DNA from: JAEUOS01 sp031423955
GTDB taxonomy: Bacteria; Pseudomonadota; Gammaproteobacteria; Burkholderiales; JAEUOS01
Assembly (NCBI GenBank): GCA_031423955.1
Contig: JANPGJ010000069.1
Location: 7,106-71,105, forward strand
Reading direction: 5' to 3'
Length of the DNA stretch: 64,000 nucleotides
Below, in pieces: positions 25,597 to 33,524 of this stretch (within the stretch, counting starts at the first letter, position 1; each line of letters starts with the position of its first letter). The notes under the pieces were generated by a model that ran no database searches, was not told the origin of the DNA, and worked only from the letters and a program-made list of their open reading frames with translations. A program made the position numbers and the translations under genes.

Positions 25597-27036
25597 TCAA
25601 TAGCCTTTCTTGAGCAAGTCCTGCGCTTCACCGGCGGCTTCCGGTGCGGCCGGTTTCGCCGGTCGCTCCGCAGCAGGTTGAACCGCCGTCGCGGCAGCGC
25701 CCGCCGAAGCGCCGCCCTTGACCCGCTTTTCAGTCGGATGCCATCCCAGAACGGCCAGCATGAAGAAGAATCCCAATACGTACCCGACTGTCACATGCCA
25801 GCCACCCTTGAGCCAGGCGCCCACCGAGCGGGCTTCCGGGAACTGGTTCGCCAGCGCCACCCCGGCCGATGAACCAAACCAGATCATCGAGCCGCCAAAT
25901 CCCACCGCGTAGGCAAGAAAGCCCCAGTCATAGCCGCCCTGCTTGAGGGCCAGCGCCGTGAGCGGAATGTTGTCGAACACGGCCGAGACAAAACCCAGCC
26001 CGAGGGCGGTTTGCCATGATGCCGCCGGCAGGTGCTCGACCGGCATCAGCGAAGCAATGGTCACCAGCGAGAGCAGGAAAATCGCGCCCTTGAAGGCCCC
26101 CGGCAGGAGGGACCAGTCAGGACGACGGATCGGCAACGCCACCAGGATCGCCACCCAGACCGCGACACCGATCACCGGAAAATGATCGAGAATCTGCGGA
26201 AACCGCAAATTGGCGGTGACGTTGGCAATGATCGCGACCACCAGAATGAATACGCAGATGCCAACCCGCGCCCAATCCACCTTCAGGCCGGCCGGCGCAT
26301 CCCTGGTGATCGGGTTGTAGGCATGTTGCTGGCGCGCGGCCATCACGCCGAAAAACCCGAGCGCCACGAAAGCCGCGGCATAGGCATGAAAAACATCCAC
26401 TGGGTTCACGCCATCAATCCACATCATGGTGGTGGTGGTATCGCCGACCACGCTGCCGGAGCCGCCGGCATTCGATGCCGCCACCACGGCGGCGAGATAG
26501 CCGATATGCACCTTGTGGCGGAACACGCCGGCCGCCACCGTGCCGCCGATCAGGGCCGCCGCGATATTGTCGAGGAATGCCGACAGCACGAACACCAGGA
26601 CCAGCAGCACGAAACCGCCTTTCCAGTCGTCTGGCAAATAGCGTGGCAGCAGGTCCGGCACACGGCTGTCCTCGAACTGCTTGGACAAGAGAGCGAAGCC
26701 GAGCAGCAACCCCAGCAGATTGGCCAGCACCACCCACTCATGGCCAAGATGCGCGAGCAGGCCGTCGAACCCCGGACCCGGCTTGAACCCGGTAACCAGC
26801 AACTTGTAGAGCGTGATCAGCACCAGGCCGCCGACCGCGATATTGAAGGTGTGATGATGAAAAAGCGCGATGCCGAGCAGCACGCAGGCGAACAGGATGA
26901 AGTCGAGCGGCACCGGTCCGAGCATCACCAGCGCCGGCGTGTAGCCCGCTGCAGCCGCGGCTTGCGCCACGCCGCAGGCACCGAACGCGGCGAGCAGCAG
27001 CAGGACCTTGAACACCTTCAGATAAAGCAGCTTCAT
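25597..27036 (-). CDS. CitM/NhaD-superfamily ion transporter
   Basis: 479 residues. A signal-like first helix (MKLLYLKVFKVLLLLAAFGA) is followed by about 12 membrane segments with AFLDNIAAALIGG and AVFDNIPLTALALKQGG, the paired DN motifs of the IT superfamily (citrate, NhaD, ArsB types). SNAGGSGSVVGDTTTTMMW sits in the pore region. The C-terminus is an alanine/proline-rich cytoplasmic tail of about 45 residues. A strong SD (GGGGGAG) is 9 bases before the ATG at 27036. It precedes another antiporter-like gene on the same strand; they may form a two-gene ion-homeostasis unit. Confidence 0.82.
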   Translation of the reverse strand: MKLLYLKVFKVLLLLAAFGACGVAQAAAAAGYTPALVMLGPVPLDFILFACVLLGIALFHHHTFNIAVGGLVLITLYKLLVTGFKPGPGFDGLLAHLGHEWVVLANLLGLLLGFALLSKQFEDSRVPDLLPRYLPDDWKGGFVLLVLVFVLSAFLDNIAAALIGGTVAAGVFRHKVHIGYLAAVVAASNAGGSGSVVGDTTTTMMWIDGVNPVDVFHAYAAAFVALGFFGVMAARQQHAYNPITRDAPAGLKVDWARVGICVFILVVAIIANVTANLRFPQILDHFPVIGVAVWVAILVALPIRRPDWSLLPGAFKGAIFLLSLVTIASLMPVEHLPAASWQTALGLGFVSAVFDNIPLTALALKQGGYDWGFLAYAVGFGGSMIWFGSSAGVALANQFPEARSVGAWLKGGWHVTVGYVLGFFFMLAVLGWHPTEKRVKGGASAGAAATAVQPAAERPAKPAAPEAAGEAQDLLKKGY

Positions 27037-27243
27037 TGACTTGATCTCCCCCAAGAATCACCTGCGAAAACAAAGTGTCAACCCGTTGCGATTGCCGGGC
27101 ACGGACTGTCGCAGCAGACAACATACCTCTTCAATTCGCTACGGAAACGCGGCCCGCCAGAAACGGCCGCCAATTCAGCCCCTGCCGCCCGATGCCGGGG
27201 CATTTTTTTGTTCTCTGCCATCCGGCCACGGAAACGCTCGCCG

Positions 27244-28452
27244 CTACCGCGTGTTTTTACGCACCCAGTCAGCGATACGCGCCACGCCATCCCTGATCGC
27301 CTGCTCCGACGCCGCATAGGAAAAACGGATGTGCTGGCCTTCTCCCGCCACCCGACTGCCAAAATGGATGTCGGCCAACACCGCCACCCCGGCTTCGTTG
27401 AGCAGCTTCTTGCGAAACTCCTCGGAGTCGGCACAGCCGGTCATGCGGCAGGCTTCCGTCACATTGGGCCAGGCGTAAAACGCGCCGCCCGGCAACAGGC
27501 AACTCACGCCGGGCACCTGGTTTAGCAGCCCGACGATCAGGTCACGGCGCTTCAGGAACGAGGCTTTCATCATCTCGGCCGCTTCCTGCGGACCGTTGAG
27601 CGCCTCGACCGCCGCCCACTGGCTGATGTGCGAGGCACAGGATTCGGTATTGGTGACCCAGCGCGTGAAGGTCGGCGCCAGCGCGCGGTTGACCGCATAG
27701 CCGATGCGCCAGCCGGTCATCGCCCAGGTTTTCGATGCGCCGTCGGAAATGATGGTGCGCTCCAGCATGCCGGGCAAGGCGGCGATCGACTGGAATGCAC
27801 CGTCATAGATCAGGCGCGAATAGATTTCGTCGGCATAGATCCACACCTGCGGGTGGCGGCGCAGGATCGCGGCGATGTCCGCCAGGTCCTGCGCGCTCAA
27901 CGAACCACCGGTCGGGTTGTGCGGGGTGTTGAGGATCAGCATCCGCGTGCGCGGCGTGATCGCGGCTTCGAGTTCATTCGGGTCGAAGGCGAACTTGCGC
28001 GCTTCCTTCAGGCCGAGCGGCACCGGCACCGCGCCATTGGCGACGATCTGCGATTCGTAGATCGGGAACCCCGGATTGGGGTAGATCACCTCGTCACCGG
28101 TCCCGAAGTCGGTGGTCGACAGGATCGCGTAGGCGATGAAGGGCTTGGCGCCAGAGCCGACCACCACGTCGTCGGCCACGACATTGAGGCCGCGCATGCG
28201 GTTGACCTCAAGCGCGATCGCCTCGCGCAACTCGGGAATGCCGTTCGACGGCGTGTAACCGTGCCGGCCCTCGCGAATCGCCTTGACCGCCGCGTCCTGG
28301 ATGTTGACCGGGGTCGGAAAGTCCGGCTGGCCGATGCAAAAGGAAATGATGTCGGCCCCGGCACGCTGCAAGGCGGTGACTTCGGCCAGGACGACAAAGG
28401 CGTTTTCGGTGCCGAGAGCGGAGGCGCGGTGCGAGAGTCGGGGTGACGACAT
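27244..28452 (-). CDS. PLP-dependent class I/II aminotransferase
   Basis: 402 residues, fold-type I aminotransferase. Seen: SFCIGQPDFPTPVNIQDAA near the N-terminus, LILNTPHNPTGGSLS, YADEIYSRLIYDG with the PLP-ring Asp and Tyr, and SDGASKTWAMTGWRIGY containing the PLP lysine. It resembles AspC/AlaA-type enzymes; specificity is uncertain. The ATG at 28452 gives the usual start (MSSPRLSHRA); an in-frame GTG at 28482 is possible. Neither has a clear SD. It stands 126 bp downstream of the reverse transcriptase. Confidence 0.9.
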   Translation of the reverse strand: MSSPRLSHRASALGTENAFVVLAEVTALQRAGADIISFCIGQPDFPTPVNIQDAAVKAIREGRHGYTPSNGIPELREAIALEVNRMRGLNVVADDVVVGSGAKPFIAYAILSTTDFGTGDEVIYPNPGFPIYESQIVANGAVPVPLGLKEARKFAFDPNELEAAITPRTRMLILNTPHNPTGGSLSAQDLADIAAILRRHPQVWIYADEIYSRLIYDGAFQSIAALPGMLERTIISDGASKTWAMTGWRIGYAVNRALAPTFTRWVTNTESCASHISQWAAVEALNGPQEAAEMMKASFLKRRDLIVGLLNQVPGVSCLLPGGAFYAWPNVTEACRMTGCADSEEFRKKLLNEAGVAVLADIHFGSRVAGEGQHIRFSYAASEQAIRDGVARIADWVRKNTR

Positions 28453-28578
28453 GGCTTGATCGGGAAATGGGTTGAAGAACACAATTGTAGTGCGGCCGGG
28501 CGAGATGTTCGAGCGATCGCCCGTCAGCCCTTGATCACCGTCGATTTCCCGTCATCAAGCCATTGTGAAAATCCCGCC

Positions 28579-29940
28579 TCAGGTGCCGCCGGCCGAGCGC
28601 CACGCGATACTTTCAAACATCGCACGCAGTCTTGCCCCGCGTGCCGGATGCACGTGCGCCAGATGCGCGACCCGCCCCTGCAAGTGCGCCCGAAAATCAG
28701 GCACGTCGTCGCGATTCTGGATATCCGGCCCGTCGCGAATGCATTGATGCAATACTGCCTTGAGCCGGTCAAACTCCACGCGCCGAATGTTGGGGTGATG
28801 ATTCACCACCAGACCCACAACAGTTTGCCGTTGCCCACCGCGCATCAGGCGGGTCTTCACCGGATTGATCGCGAATCCTTCAGCCACAAGCACAGGCGTG
28901 ATCGCGTCGACCAAACGCGAAGCGCCACGCGCGAACGCGACATCTCCCGAGAAGGTCAGATCGTCGGCATATCTGCTGTATGCCGCGCCGGCATCGTCAG
29001 CCAGGGCAGCAAGCCGTAAATCAAGTTTGAACGAACACAGGTTGGCAAGCATTGGGGACGTCGGTGCGCCTTGCGGCAAGTGTGGTGCCGAATATGGATT
29101 GAGCGTCCGCCATTGCAGCGGCAGGCCCGTGGCTGCTGCGATCAGGTGGGATCGCGATGCGGCGTGTGTGCACAAACCCGTCAGTTTCCATGCCACCGCC
29201 TTGGGATAGCCTAGCGAACAGAACATGGCATGTACCCGCGCAGCTGAAACACTGGCGAAGAAATCACGCAAGTCCATGCGCAGCACCAGCGCCTGCCCGG
29301 CGTGCTGGCTCTCATGACTGAGGCACGAGTGGCGCGCGCGAAAGCCGTGCGCGGCTTCATGCGGCGGCACAAACTCAAGCATGCCCTTGAGGATTCTCCG
29401 CTGGATCGCCTTCAGCCGACTCTTCGGCGCCTCCAGAAGTCGCAGGGAACCGTTGCGCTTTTTGATCCATCGGTAGTGATAATGGCGCAAGGCTTCGCTG
29501 TCGGCATGCGCAAAACCATTTTGCGCCGCAAACCAGTCGAGCTCGCTGTCATGCAAACCTAGCCAGTGCGCGAGATCGGTCGTCGTCGGTAAATCGGGCA
29601 CCGCCCACTGACAAGTCGGATAAGCCCGTGCCTGCATCACTCTTGGCGCAACGAAATAGCCGCATAGCTGCGGCGCACGGACCTGCCCGTCCCAGGCGCC
29701 GACAAACCCGCGATGCCGAGCGATCAACAGGACCAGCGGCTCGACCAGTGCAGCGAGGCCGGGGCCGGCATAAACGCCGAATTTCCGATGAACCGCGGTG
29801 ACCATGGCATCCAGCCAGCGCCATTCCCGCCCCAGAGCGCTAGCGAGCCGTGTTTTGGCTGCCACCCTGTTGTTGTCAGCGGTGATCAGCGCGTCGGCGA
29901 GACCGCGCGCCACCCGGTTCTGTTGATTGGCCTGGTTCAT
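28579..29940 (-). CDS. Retron-type reverse transcriptase
   Basis: 453 residues. From about residue 155 the palm/fingers align with retron RTs such as myxobacterial Mx162: IKKRNGSLRLLEAPKSRLKAIQRRIL, MDLRDFF at 222-228, HLPQGAPTSP at 287-296, RYADDLTFS with YADD at 324-327, and GLVVN near 376-380. The catalytic aspartates are intact. Departures from retrons: the NAxxH motif reads HESQH (209-213) and VTG reads VVG (374-376). The first ~125 residues form an extension I do not recognise. ATG 29940 is chosen; the ATG at 29991 lies inside a predicted hairpin. A structured non-coding stretch lies just upstream. Group II intron maturase is unlikely because no maturase domain follows. Confidence 0.88.
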   Translation of the reverse strand: MNQANQQNRVARGLADALITADNNRVAAKTRLASALGREWRWLDAMVTAVHRKFGVYAGPGLAALVEPLVLLIARHRGFVGAWDGQVRAPQLCGYFVAPRVMQARAYPTCQWAVPDLPTTTDLAHWLGLHDSELDWFAAQNGFAHADSEALRHYHYRWIKKRNGSLRLLEAPKSRLKAIQRRILKGMLEFVPPHEAAHGFRARHSCLSHESQHAGQALVLRMDLRDFFASVSAARVHAMFCSLGYPKAVAWKLTGLCTHAASRSHLIAAATGLPLQWRTLNPYSAPHLPQGAPTSPMLANLCSFKLDLRLAALADDAGAAYSRYADDLTFSGDVAFARGASRLVDAITPVLVAEGFAINPVKTRLMRGGQRQTVVGLVVNHHPNIRRVEFDRLKAVLHQCIRDGPDIQNRDDVPDFRAHLQGRVAHLAHVHPARGARLRAMFESIAWRSAGGT

Positions 29941-29981
29941 GATGGTGCGAATCGGGTGCGGCAGCCCTTTCAACCAGACTG

Positions 29982-30255
29982 GTCGTGGCATGTGCAATTC
30001 TGCGCAGCGCGCAGTGCCGCACATGCTGCGAATTGTTCAACTGCATTCAATGCCGCAGGGGAACCCTGCGGAGAGCGCCGGGTGTCGCCACCTTTTGCTC
30101 CGCTTGAAAGGACCACCGCAGCAGGATCATGGACGAAGCCATGGTCGCAGTCAAATCAACCCGCGTGTTCCAACACATCAGAGGTCGGACCGCCTGCACA
30201 GTGACAGTAGCTGAATCCGCACGAGAGATCCGATGGAACAGGAGCAATCCACGAC
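29982..30255 (-). ncRNA. Candidate retron msr-msd non-coding RNA
   Basis: Seen on the minus strand, 274 nt: flanking 7-base inverted repeat GTCGTGG (30249-30255) and CCACGAC (29982-29988), placed like a1/a2. Inside: TGTTCCA (30234-30240) pairs with TGGAACA (30166-30172), and TCGGATC (30227-30233) with GGTCCGA (30185-30191). There is a CATGG/CCATG hairpin (30128-30143). A perfect 8-bp stem with a 3-base loop follows (CCGCAGGG-TTC-CCCTGCGG, 30053-30071). Next is an 8-bp stem GCATGTGC/GCACATGC (29988-30026) enclosing a 6-bp hairpin with 3-base loop (30000-30014). It begins at the phosphatase stop and ends 41 bases before the RT start. Retron RNA identity is inference. Confidence 0.5.
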
Positions 30256-30584
30256 TAGATGCGCGGTAGAAATGGCGAAACCTTGATGCCCAGGAGTTTC
30301 ACCAAAACCGGATCCATGTATTCATAGTCGTCGGGAATATCGAGGCAGATCACACGCTTGCCGTTAAGGCTGGCGCGAAACTTCTTCGACAATTTTCTCC
30401 TGTGCGACTTCTCCATGACGAAAACAGCATCGGCCCATTCAAGAAGCTCTGCGCTCACTGGCGTTTGCGCACCAGGATTCAACCCGGCCGACGCCACTTC
30501 GAGGCCGGGCCAGGATGAGAATACCTGCTCGGCAGTCGGACTTCGCAGCCGATTCTGACTACAGATGAACAGCGCACGTTTCAT
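30255..30584 (-). CDS. Small low-molecular-weight protein tyrosine phosphatase-family protein
   Basis: 109 residues. The active-site loop CSQNRLRS gives the C-x5-R-S signature at Cys8/Arg14, preceded by a short beta strand (ALFI). A candidate general-acid region with several aspartates lies near DIPDDYEYMDP. It is shorter than classical LMW-PTPs (~150 aa) but like the small LMW-PTP family proteins widespread in proteobacteria. It starts 18 bp after pncB on the same strand, with GAGG about 11 bases before the ATG, so it is likely co-transcribed with pncB. The structured RNA and RT gene follow. A link to the retron is possible but not shown. Confidence 0.85.
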   Translation of the reverse strand: MKRALFICSQNRLRSPTAEQVFSSWPGLEVASAGLNPGAQTPVSAELLEWADAVFVMEKSHRRKLSKKFRASLNGKRVICLDIPDDYEYMDPVLVKLLGIKVSPFLPRI

Positions 30585-30602
30585 GGCAATAGCAGCCTCT
30601 CA

Positions 30603-31778
30603 TCACACCGGCTGCGGAATCTCGAACACCTGCCGCAGATACGCCAGGTAGCGCTCGTCGTCGCACATGTTCTTGTCCGGCGAATCCGACAGCTTGGCTA
30701 CCGGCTGGCCGTTGCAGCGAACCATCTTGATGACGATGTTGAGCGGGGTGTAGCCAAGATCGTTGGTGAAGTTGGTGCCGATGCCGAAGGCGGTCTGCAC
30801 CCGTCCGCAGAATCGCTGGTAAAGGCTGATGGCAATCGGCACGGTGAGGCCGTCGGAAAAGACAAAGGCCTTGGTGCGCGGGTCGACACGGTTCTTGCGA
30901 TAGTGCTCGATCAGCCGCTCGCCCCAGTCGAACGGGTCGCCGGAGTCGTGGCGCGCACCGTCGAACAGCTTGCAGAAGTAGAGATCGAAATCGCGCAGGA
31001 ACGGCGCGATGCCGTAGACGTCCGACAGCGCCAGCCCGAGGTCGCCGCGGTACTCGGCGGCCCAGCGCTCGAAGGCGAAGGTTTGCGAGTCGCGCAGGCG
31101 CGGCCCAAGCGCCTGGGCTGCCTGCAGGTATTCATGCGCCATGGTGCCCAGCGGCGTGATGCCGTGGCGCATCGCGTAGAGCACGTTGGAAGTACCGGCG
31201 AAATTGGCGCCGAGTCGATCGCGCATGGTGAGCACCACCTCTTCGTGCCAGCCGCGCGAAAAGCGCCGCCGCGTGCCGTAATCGGCGATGCGCATGTCGG
31301 CCAGCGCCGGGTCGCCGGCGACCAGCGTGGTCTTGGCGCGCAGTCTCTGGCGGCCTTCTACGAAGTCGGGGTTCGGCTGCGTGTTGCGGAAGTACACCTC
31401 GTTGATGATCGCCAGGAGCGGAATCTCGAACAGGATCGTATGCAGCCACGGCCCCTTGATGGTCACATCGATGCCGCCGTCGTCGCGCGCGACGACTTCC
31501 ACATACCTGGCGTTCAACTGCATCAGGCCGAGAAAGTCGACAAAGTCGCTCTTGATGAAGCGCAGGGTGCGCAGCCAGGCGAGCTCCGGCCCGGTAAACC
31601 GCAAGGTGCAGAGGCTGGCGATCTCGGCGTTGATCTGTTCGACGTAGGGCGCGAGTTGCACGCCGGGATTGCGGCATTTGAATCGGTATTCGACCTGTGC
31701 ACCCGGGAACTGGTGCAGCACCACCTGCATCATGGTGAACTTGTAGAGGTCGGTATCGAGCAGCGACTCAATGATCAT
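30603..31778 (-). CDS. pncB: Nicotinate phosphoribosyltransferase
   Basis: Converts nicotinate and PRPP to nicotinate mononucleotide in the NAD salvage pathway. The 391-residue protein starts MIIESLLDTDLYKFTMMQ, the PncB signature, with ADYGTRRRFSRGWHEEV containing the phosphorylatable histidine, FGIGTNFTNDLG at the phosphate site and KLSDSPDKNMCDD near the end. The ATG at 31778 (TTG at 31784 also in frame) matches homologues. It leads a minus-strand run that includes the small phosphatase gene. Confidence 0.95.
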   Translation of the reverse strand: MIIESLLDTDLYKFTMMQVVLHQFPGAQVEYRFKCRNPGVQLAPYVEQINAEIASLCTLRFTGPELAWLRTLRFIKSDFVDFLGLMQLNARYVEVVARDDGGIDVTIKGPWLHTILFEIPLLAIINEVYFRNTQPNPDFVEGRQRLRAKTTLVAGDPALADMRIADYGTRRRFSRGWHEEVVLTMRDRLGANFAGTSNVLYAMRHGITPLGTMAHEYLQAAQALGPRLRDSQTFAFERWAAEYRGDLGLALSDVYGIAPFLRDFDLYFCKLFDGARHDSGDPFDWGERLIEHYRKNRVDPRTKAFVFSDGLTVPIAISLYQRFCGRVQTAFGIGTNFTNDLGYTPLNIVIKMVRCNGQPVAKLSDSPDKNMCDDERYLAYLRQVFEIPQPV

Positions 31779-31884
31779 CGGCAATCAACCCCGCTTCTTT
31801 CCGTCATTCCCAAAAAAGCCCGGTTCGCCACCGGCATGTTTGGTCCGCGAACAATGCAGAATTCACTGGTCGCGGCCGGCGGCG

Positions 31885-32877
31885 TCATGCCGCCATGCGC
31901 TGTGGCGCCACTTGTGCGGCGGCGGCTACGATCAGGTTGGCATCGCCGACGGCCAACGCCCGGCTGTCTGACAGCATGCGCCGCCAGATGCGCGCGCCCG
32001 GCATGCCCTGATACAGGCTCAGCATGTGGCGGGTCACGGCGCGCAGCGGCGCGCCGGCAGCCACCGCACGGGTGGCGTAGTCACGCATCGCCAGCACCAC
32101 ATCGGCACGCGAAATCTGCGCCGCCGGATCGCAGAAATACAGTTGATCAACCTGCGCCATGAACCACGGTTCGTAATAGGCATGGCGCCCGAGCATCACG
32201 CCATCGACCAGATCGAGCCCGGCCACCACCGCCGCATGATCGGCAATGCCGCCGTTGAGCACGAAGGTCAGGTGCGGGAAATCGTGCTTGAGCGCCGACG
32301 CAAAATCGTAGCGCAGCGGCGGCACCTCGCGATTCTCCTTCGGGCTCAAGCCCTTGAGCCAGGCGCTGCGCGCGTGCACGATGAAGACATTGGCGCCGCC
32401 ATCGGCCACGGTGCCGACGAAATCACGCACGAAGGCATAGCTGTCCTCGCGGTCGATGCCGATGCGGTGTTTGACAGTGACCGGGATCGCCACCGTGTCG
32501 ACCATCGCCTTGACGCAATCGCGCACCAGCAGAGGCTCGGCCATCAGGCAGGCGCCGAACGCGCCGCGCTGCACCCGCTCCGACGGGCAGCCGCAATTGA
32601 GATTGACCTCGTCATAGCCCCAACGCACCGCCAGGCGTGCGCAATGCGCGAGGTCGGCGGGTTCGCTGCCGCCGAGTTGCAGCGCGAGCGGATGTTCTTC
32701 GGGGCTGAAATCAAGGTGGCGTGGCACATCACCATGGATCAGGGCGCCGGTGGTGACCATTTCGGTGTACAGGCGGGCATGGCGAGACAGCAGGCGATGG
32801 AAATACCGGCAATGCCGGTCGCTCCAGTCCATCATCGGCGCCACGCAAAAGCGCCACGGGGAGTCAGATTTGTTCAT
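31885..32877 (-). CDS. dusA: tRNA-dihydrouridine(20/20a) synthase DusA
   Basis: FMN-dependent reduction of uridine 20/20a in tRNA D-loops. The 330-residue TIM-barrel starts with FCVAPMMDWSDRHCRYFHRL, the DusA-specific N-terminus. NLNCGCPSERVQRGAFGACLM contains the catalytic cysteine, VKHRIGIDREDSY follows, and the C-terminal helical domain ends the protein. The start at 32877 is the family-typical one; the open frame to 32994 is not used. It faces the histidine-phosphatase gene with a 71-bp divergent promoter region between them. Confidence 0.94.
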   Translation of the reverse strand: MNKSDSPWRFCVAPMMDWSDRHCRYFHRLLSRHARLYTEMVTTGALIHGDVPRHLDFSPEEHPLALQLGGSEPADLAHCARLAVRWGYDEVNLNCGCPSERVQRGAFGACLMAEPLLVRDCVKAMVDTVAIPVTVKHRIGIDREDSYAFVRDFVGTVADGGANVFIVHARSAWLKGLSPKENREVPPLRYDFASALKHDFPHLTFVLNGGIADHAAVVAGLDLVDGVMLGRHAYYEPWFMAQVDQLYFCDPAAQISRADVVLAMRDYATRAVAAGAPLRAVTRHMLSLYQGMPGARIWRRMLSDSRALAVGDANLIVAAAAQVAPQRMAA

Positions 32878-32948
32878 CACGCCTCGAATTGAGCCAGAAT
32901 TATAGGCGCCTGCCCTCTCGAAACCCCTGTCGAACCGAAACTTCTGCC

Positions 32949-33524
32949 ATGCGCTTTTGGGCCAAACTCCTGACAATCCTGCTTCTGCCGGCATCGACTG
33001 CGCACGCCGATGTCGTGGCCGACGCTTTCAAAGCAGGCGGCGTCGCCATCCTGATGCGCCACGCGACCGCACCCGGCACCTTCGACCCCGACCATTTCAA
33101 GCTGGACGACTGCGCGACCCAGCGCAATCTTTCGGACGCCGGGCGCGACGAAGCGCGGCGCATCGGTATCAAGATGAAAGCGCTGGGCCTGATTGCGGGT
33201 GAGGTACTGACCAGCCAGTGGTGCCGTTGCCGCGAGACCGCCGCGCTGGCATTCGGCGCCGCCCGCGACTGGCCGGCGCTCAATTCGTTCGTGCGCGATC
33301 GCAGCACCGAGCAAAAGCAAACGACCGACATTCTGGCGCGGATCGCGGCCATCAAGCCCGGTATGCGCCCCCTTGTGCTGGTGACCCACCAAGTGATCGT
33401 CACAACGGTCACCGGCATCTATCCTAATTCTGGTGATGCGGTAGTGGTGGCGCCATCGCGCCGCGACGGTAAGGCCGGCGTGCGGGTGATTGGCACGGTC
33501 AAGGCGGACGGGCAAACACCATGA
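32949..33524 (+). CDS. Histidine phosphatase-family protein, exported
   Basis: 191 residues. A signal peptide (about 1-20, MRFWAKLLTILLLPASTAHA) precedes the phosphohistidine motif ILMRHATAPG. LSDAGRDEARRIG and a second catalytic histidine in LVLVTHQVI complete the RHG fold, as in SixA-like or phosphoglycerate-mutase-like periplasmic phosphatases. Its stop overlaps the start of the ROK kinase by four bases (ATGA), so the two are translationally coupled. Substrate is unknown. Confidence 0.88.
   Translation: MRFWAKLLTILLLPASTAHADVVADAFKAGGVAILMRHATAPGTFDPDHFKLDDCATQRNLSDAGRDEARRIGIKMKALGLIAGEVLTSQWCRCRETAALAFGAARDWPALNSFVRDRSTEQKQTTDILARIAAIKPGMRPLVLVTHQVIVTTVTGIYPNSGDAVVVAPSRRDGKAGVRVIGTVKADGQTP

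Noticed and set aside
27190..27210. ATGC-CGGG-GCAT followed by a T-run, terminator-like on the plus strand
   Set aside because: Only a 4-bp stem, and there is no plus-strand gene just upstream for it to end.
29941..29991. Alternative RT start at ATG 29991
   Set aside because: The ATG lies inside the GCATGTGC/GCACATGC stem and next to the proposed a2 arm; the ATG at 29940 leaves the RNA intact. No SD supports either strongly.
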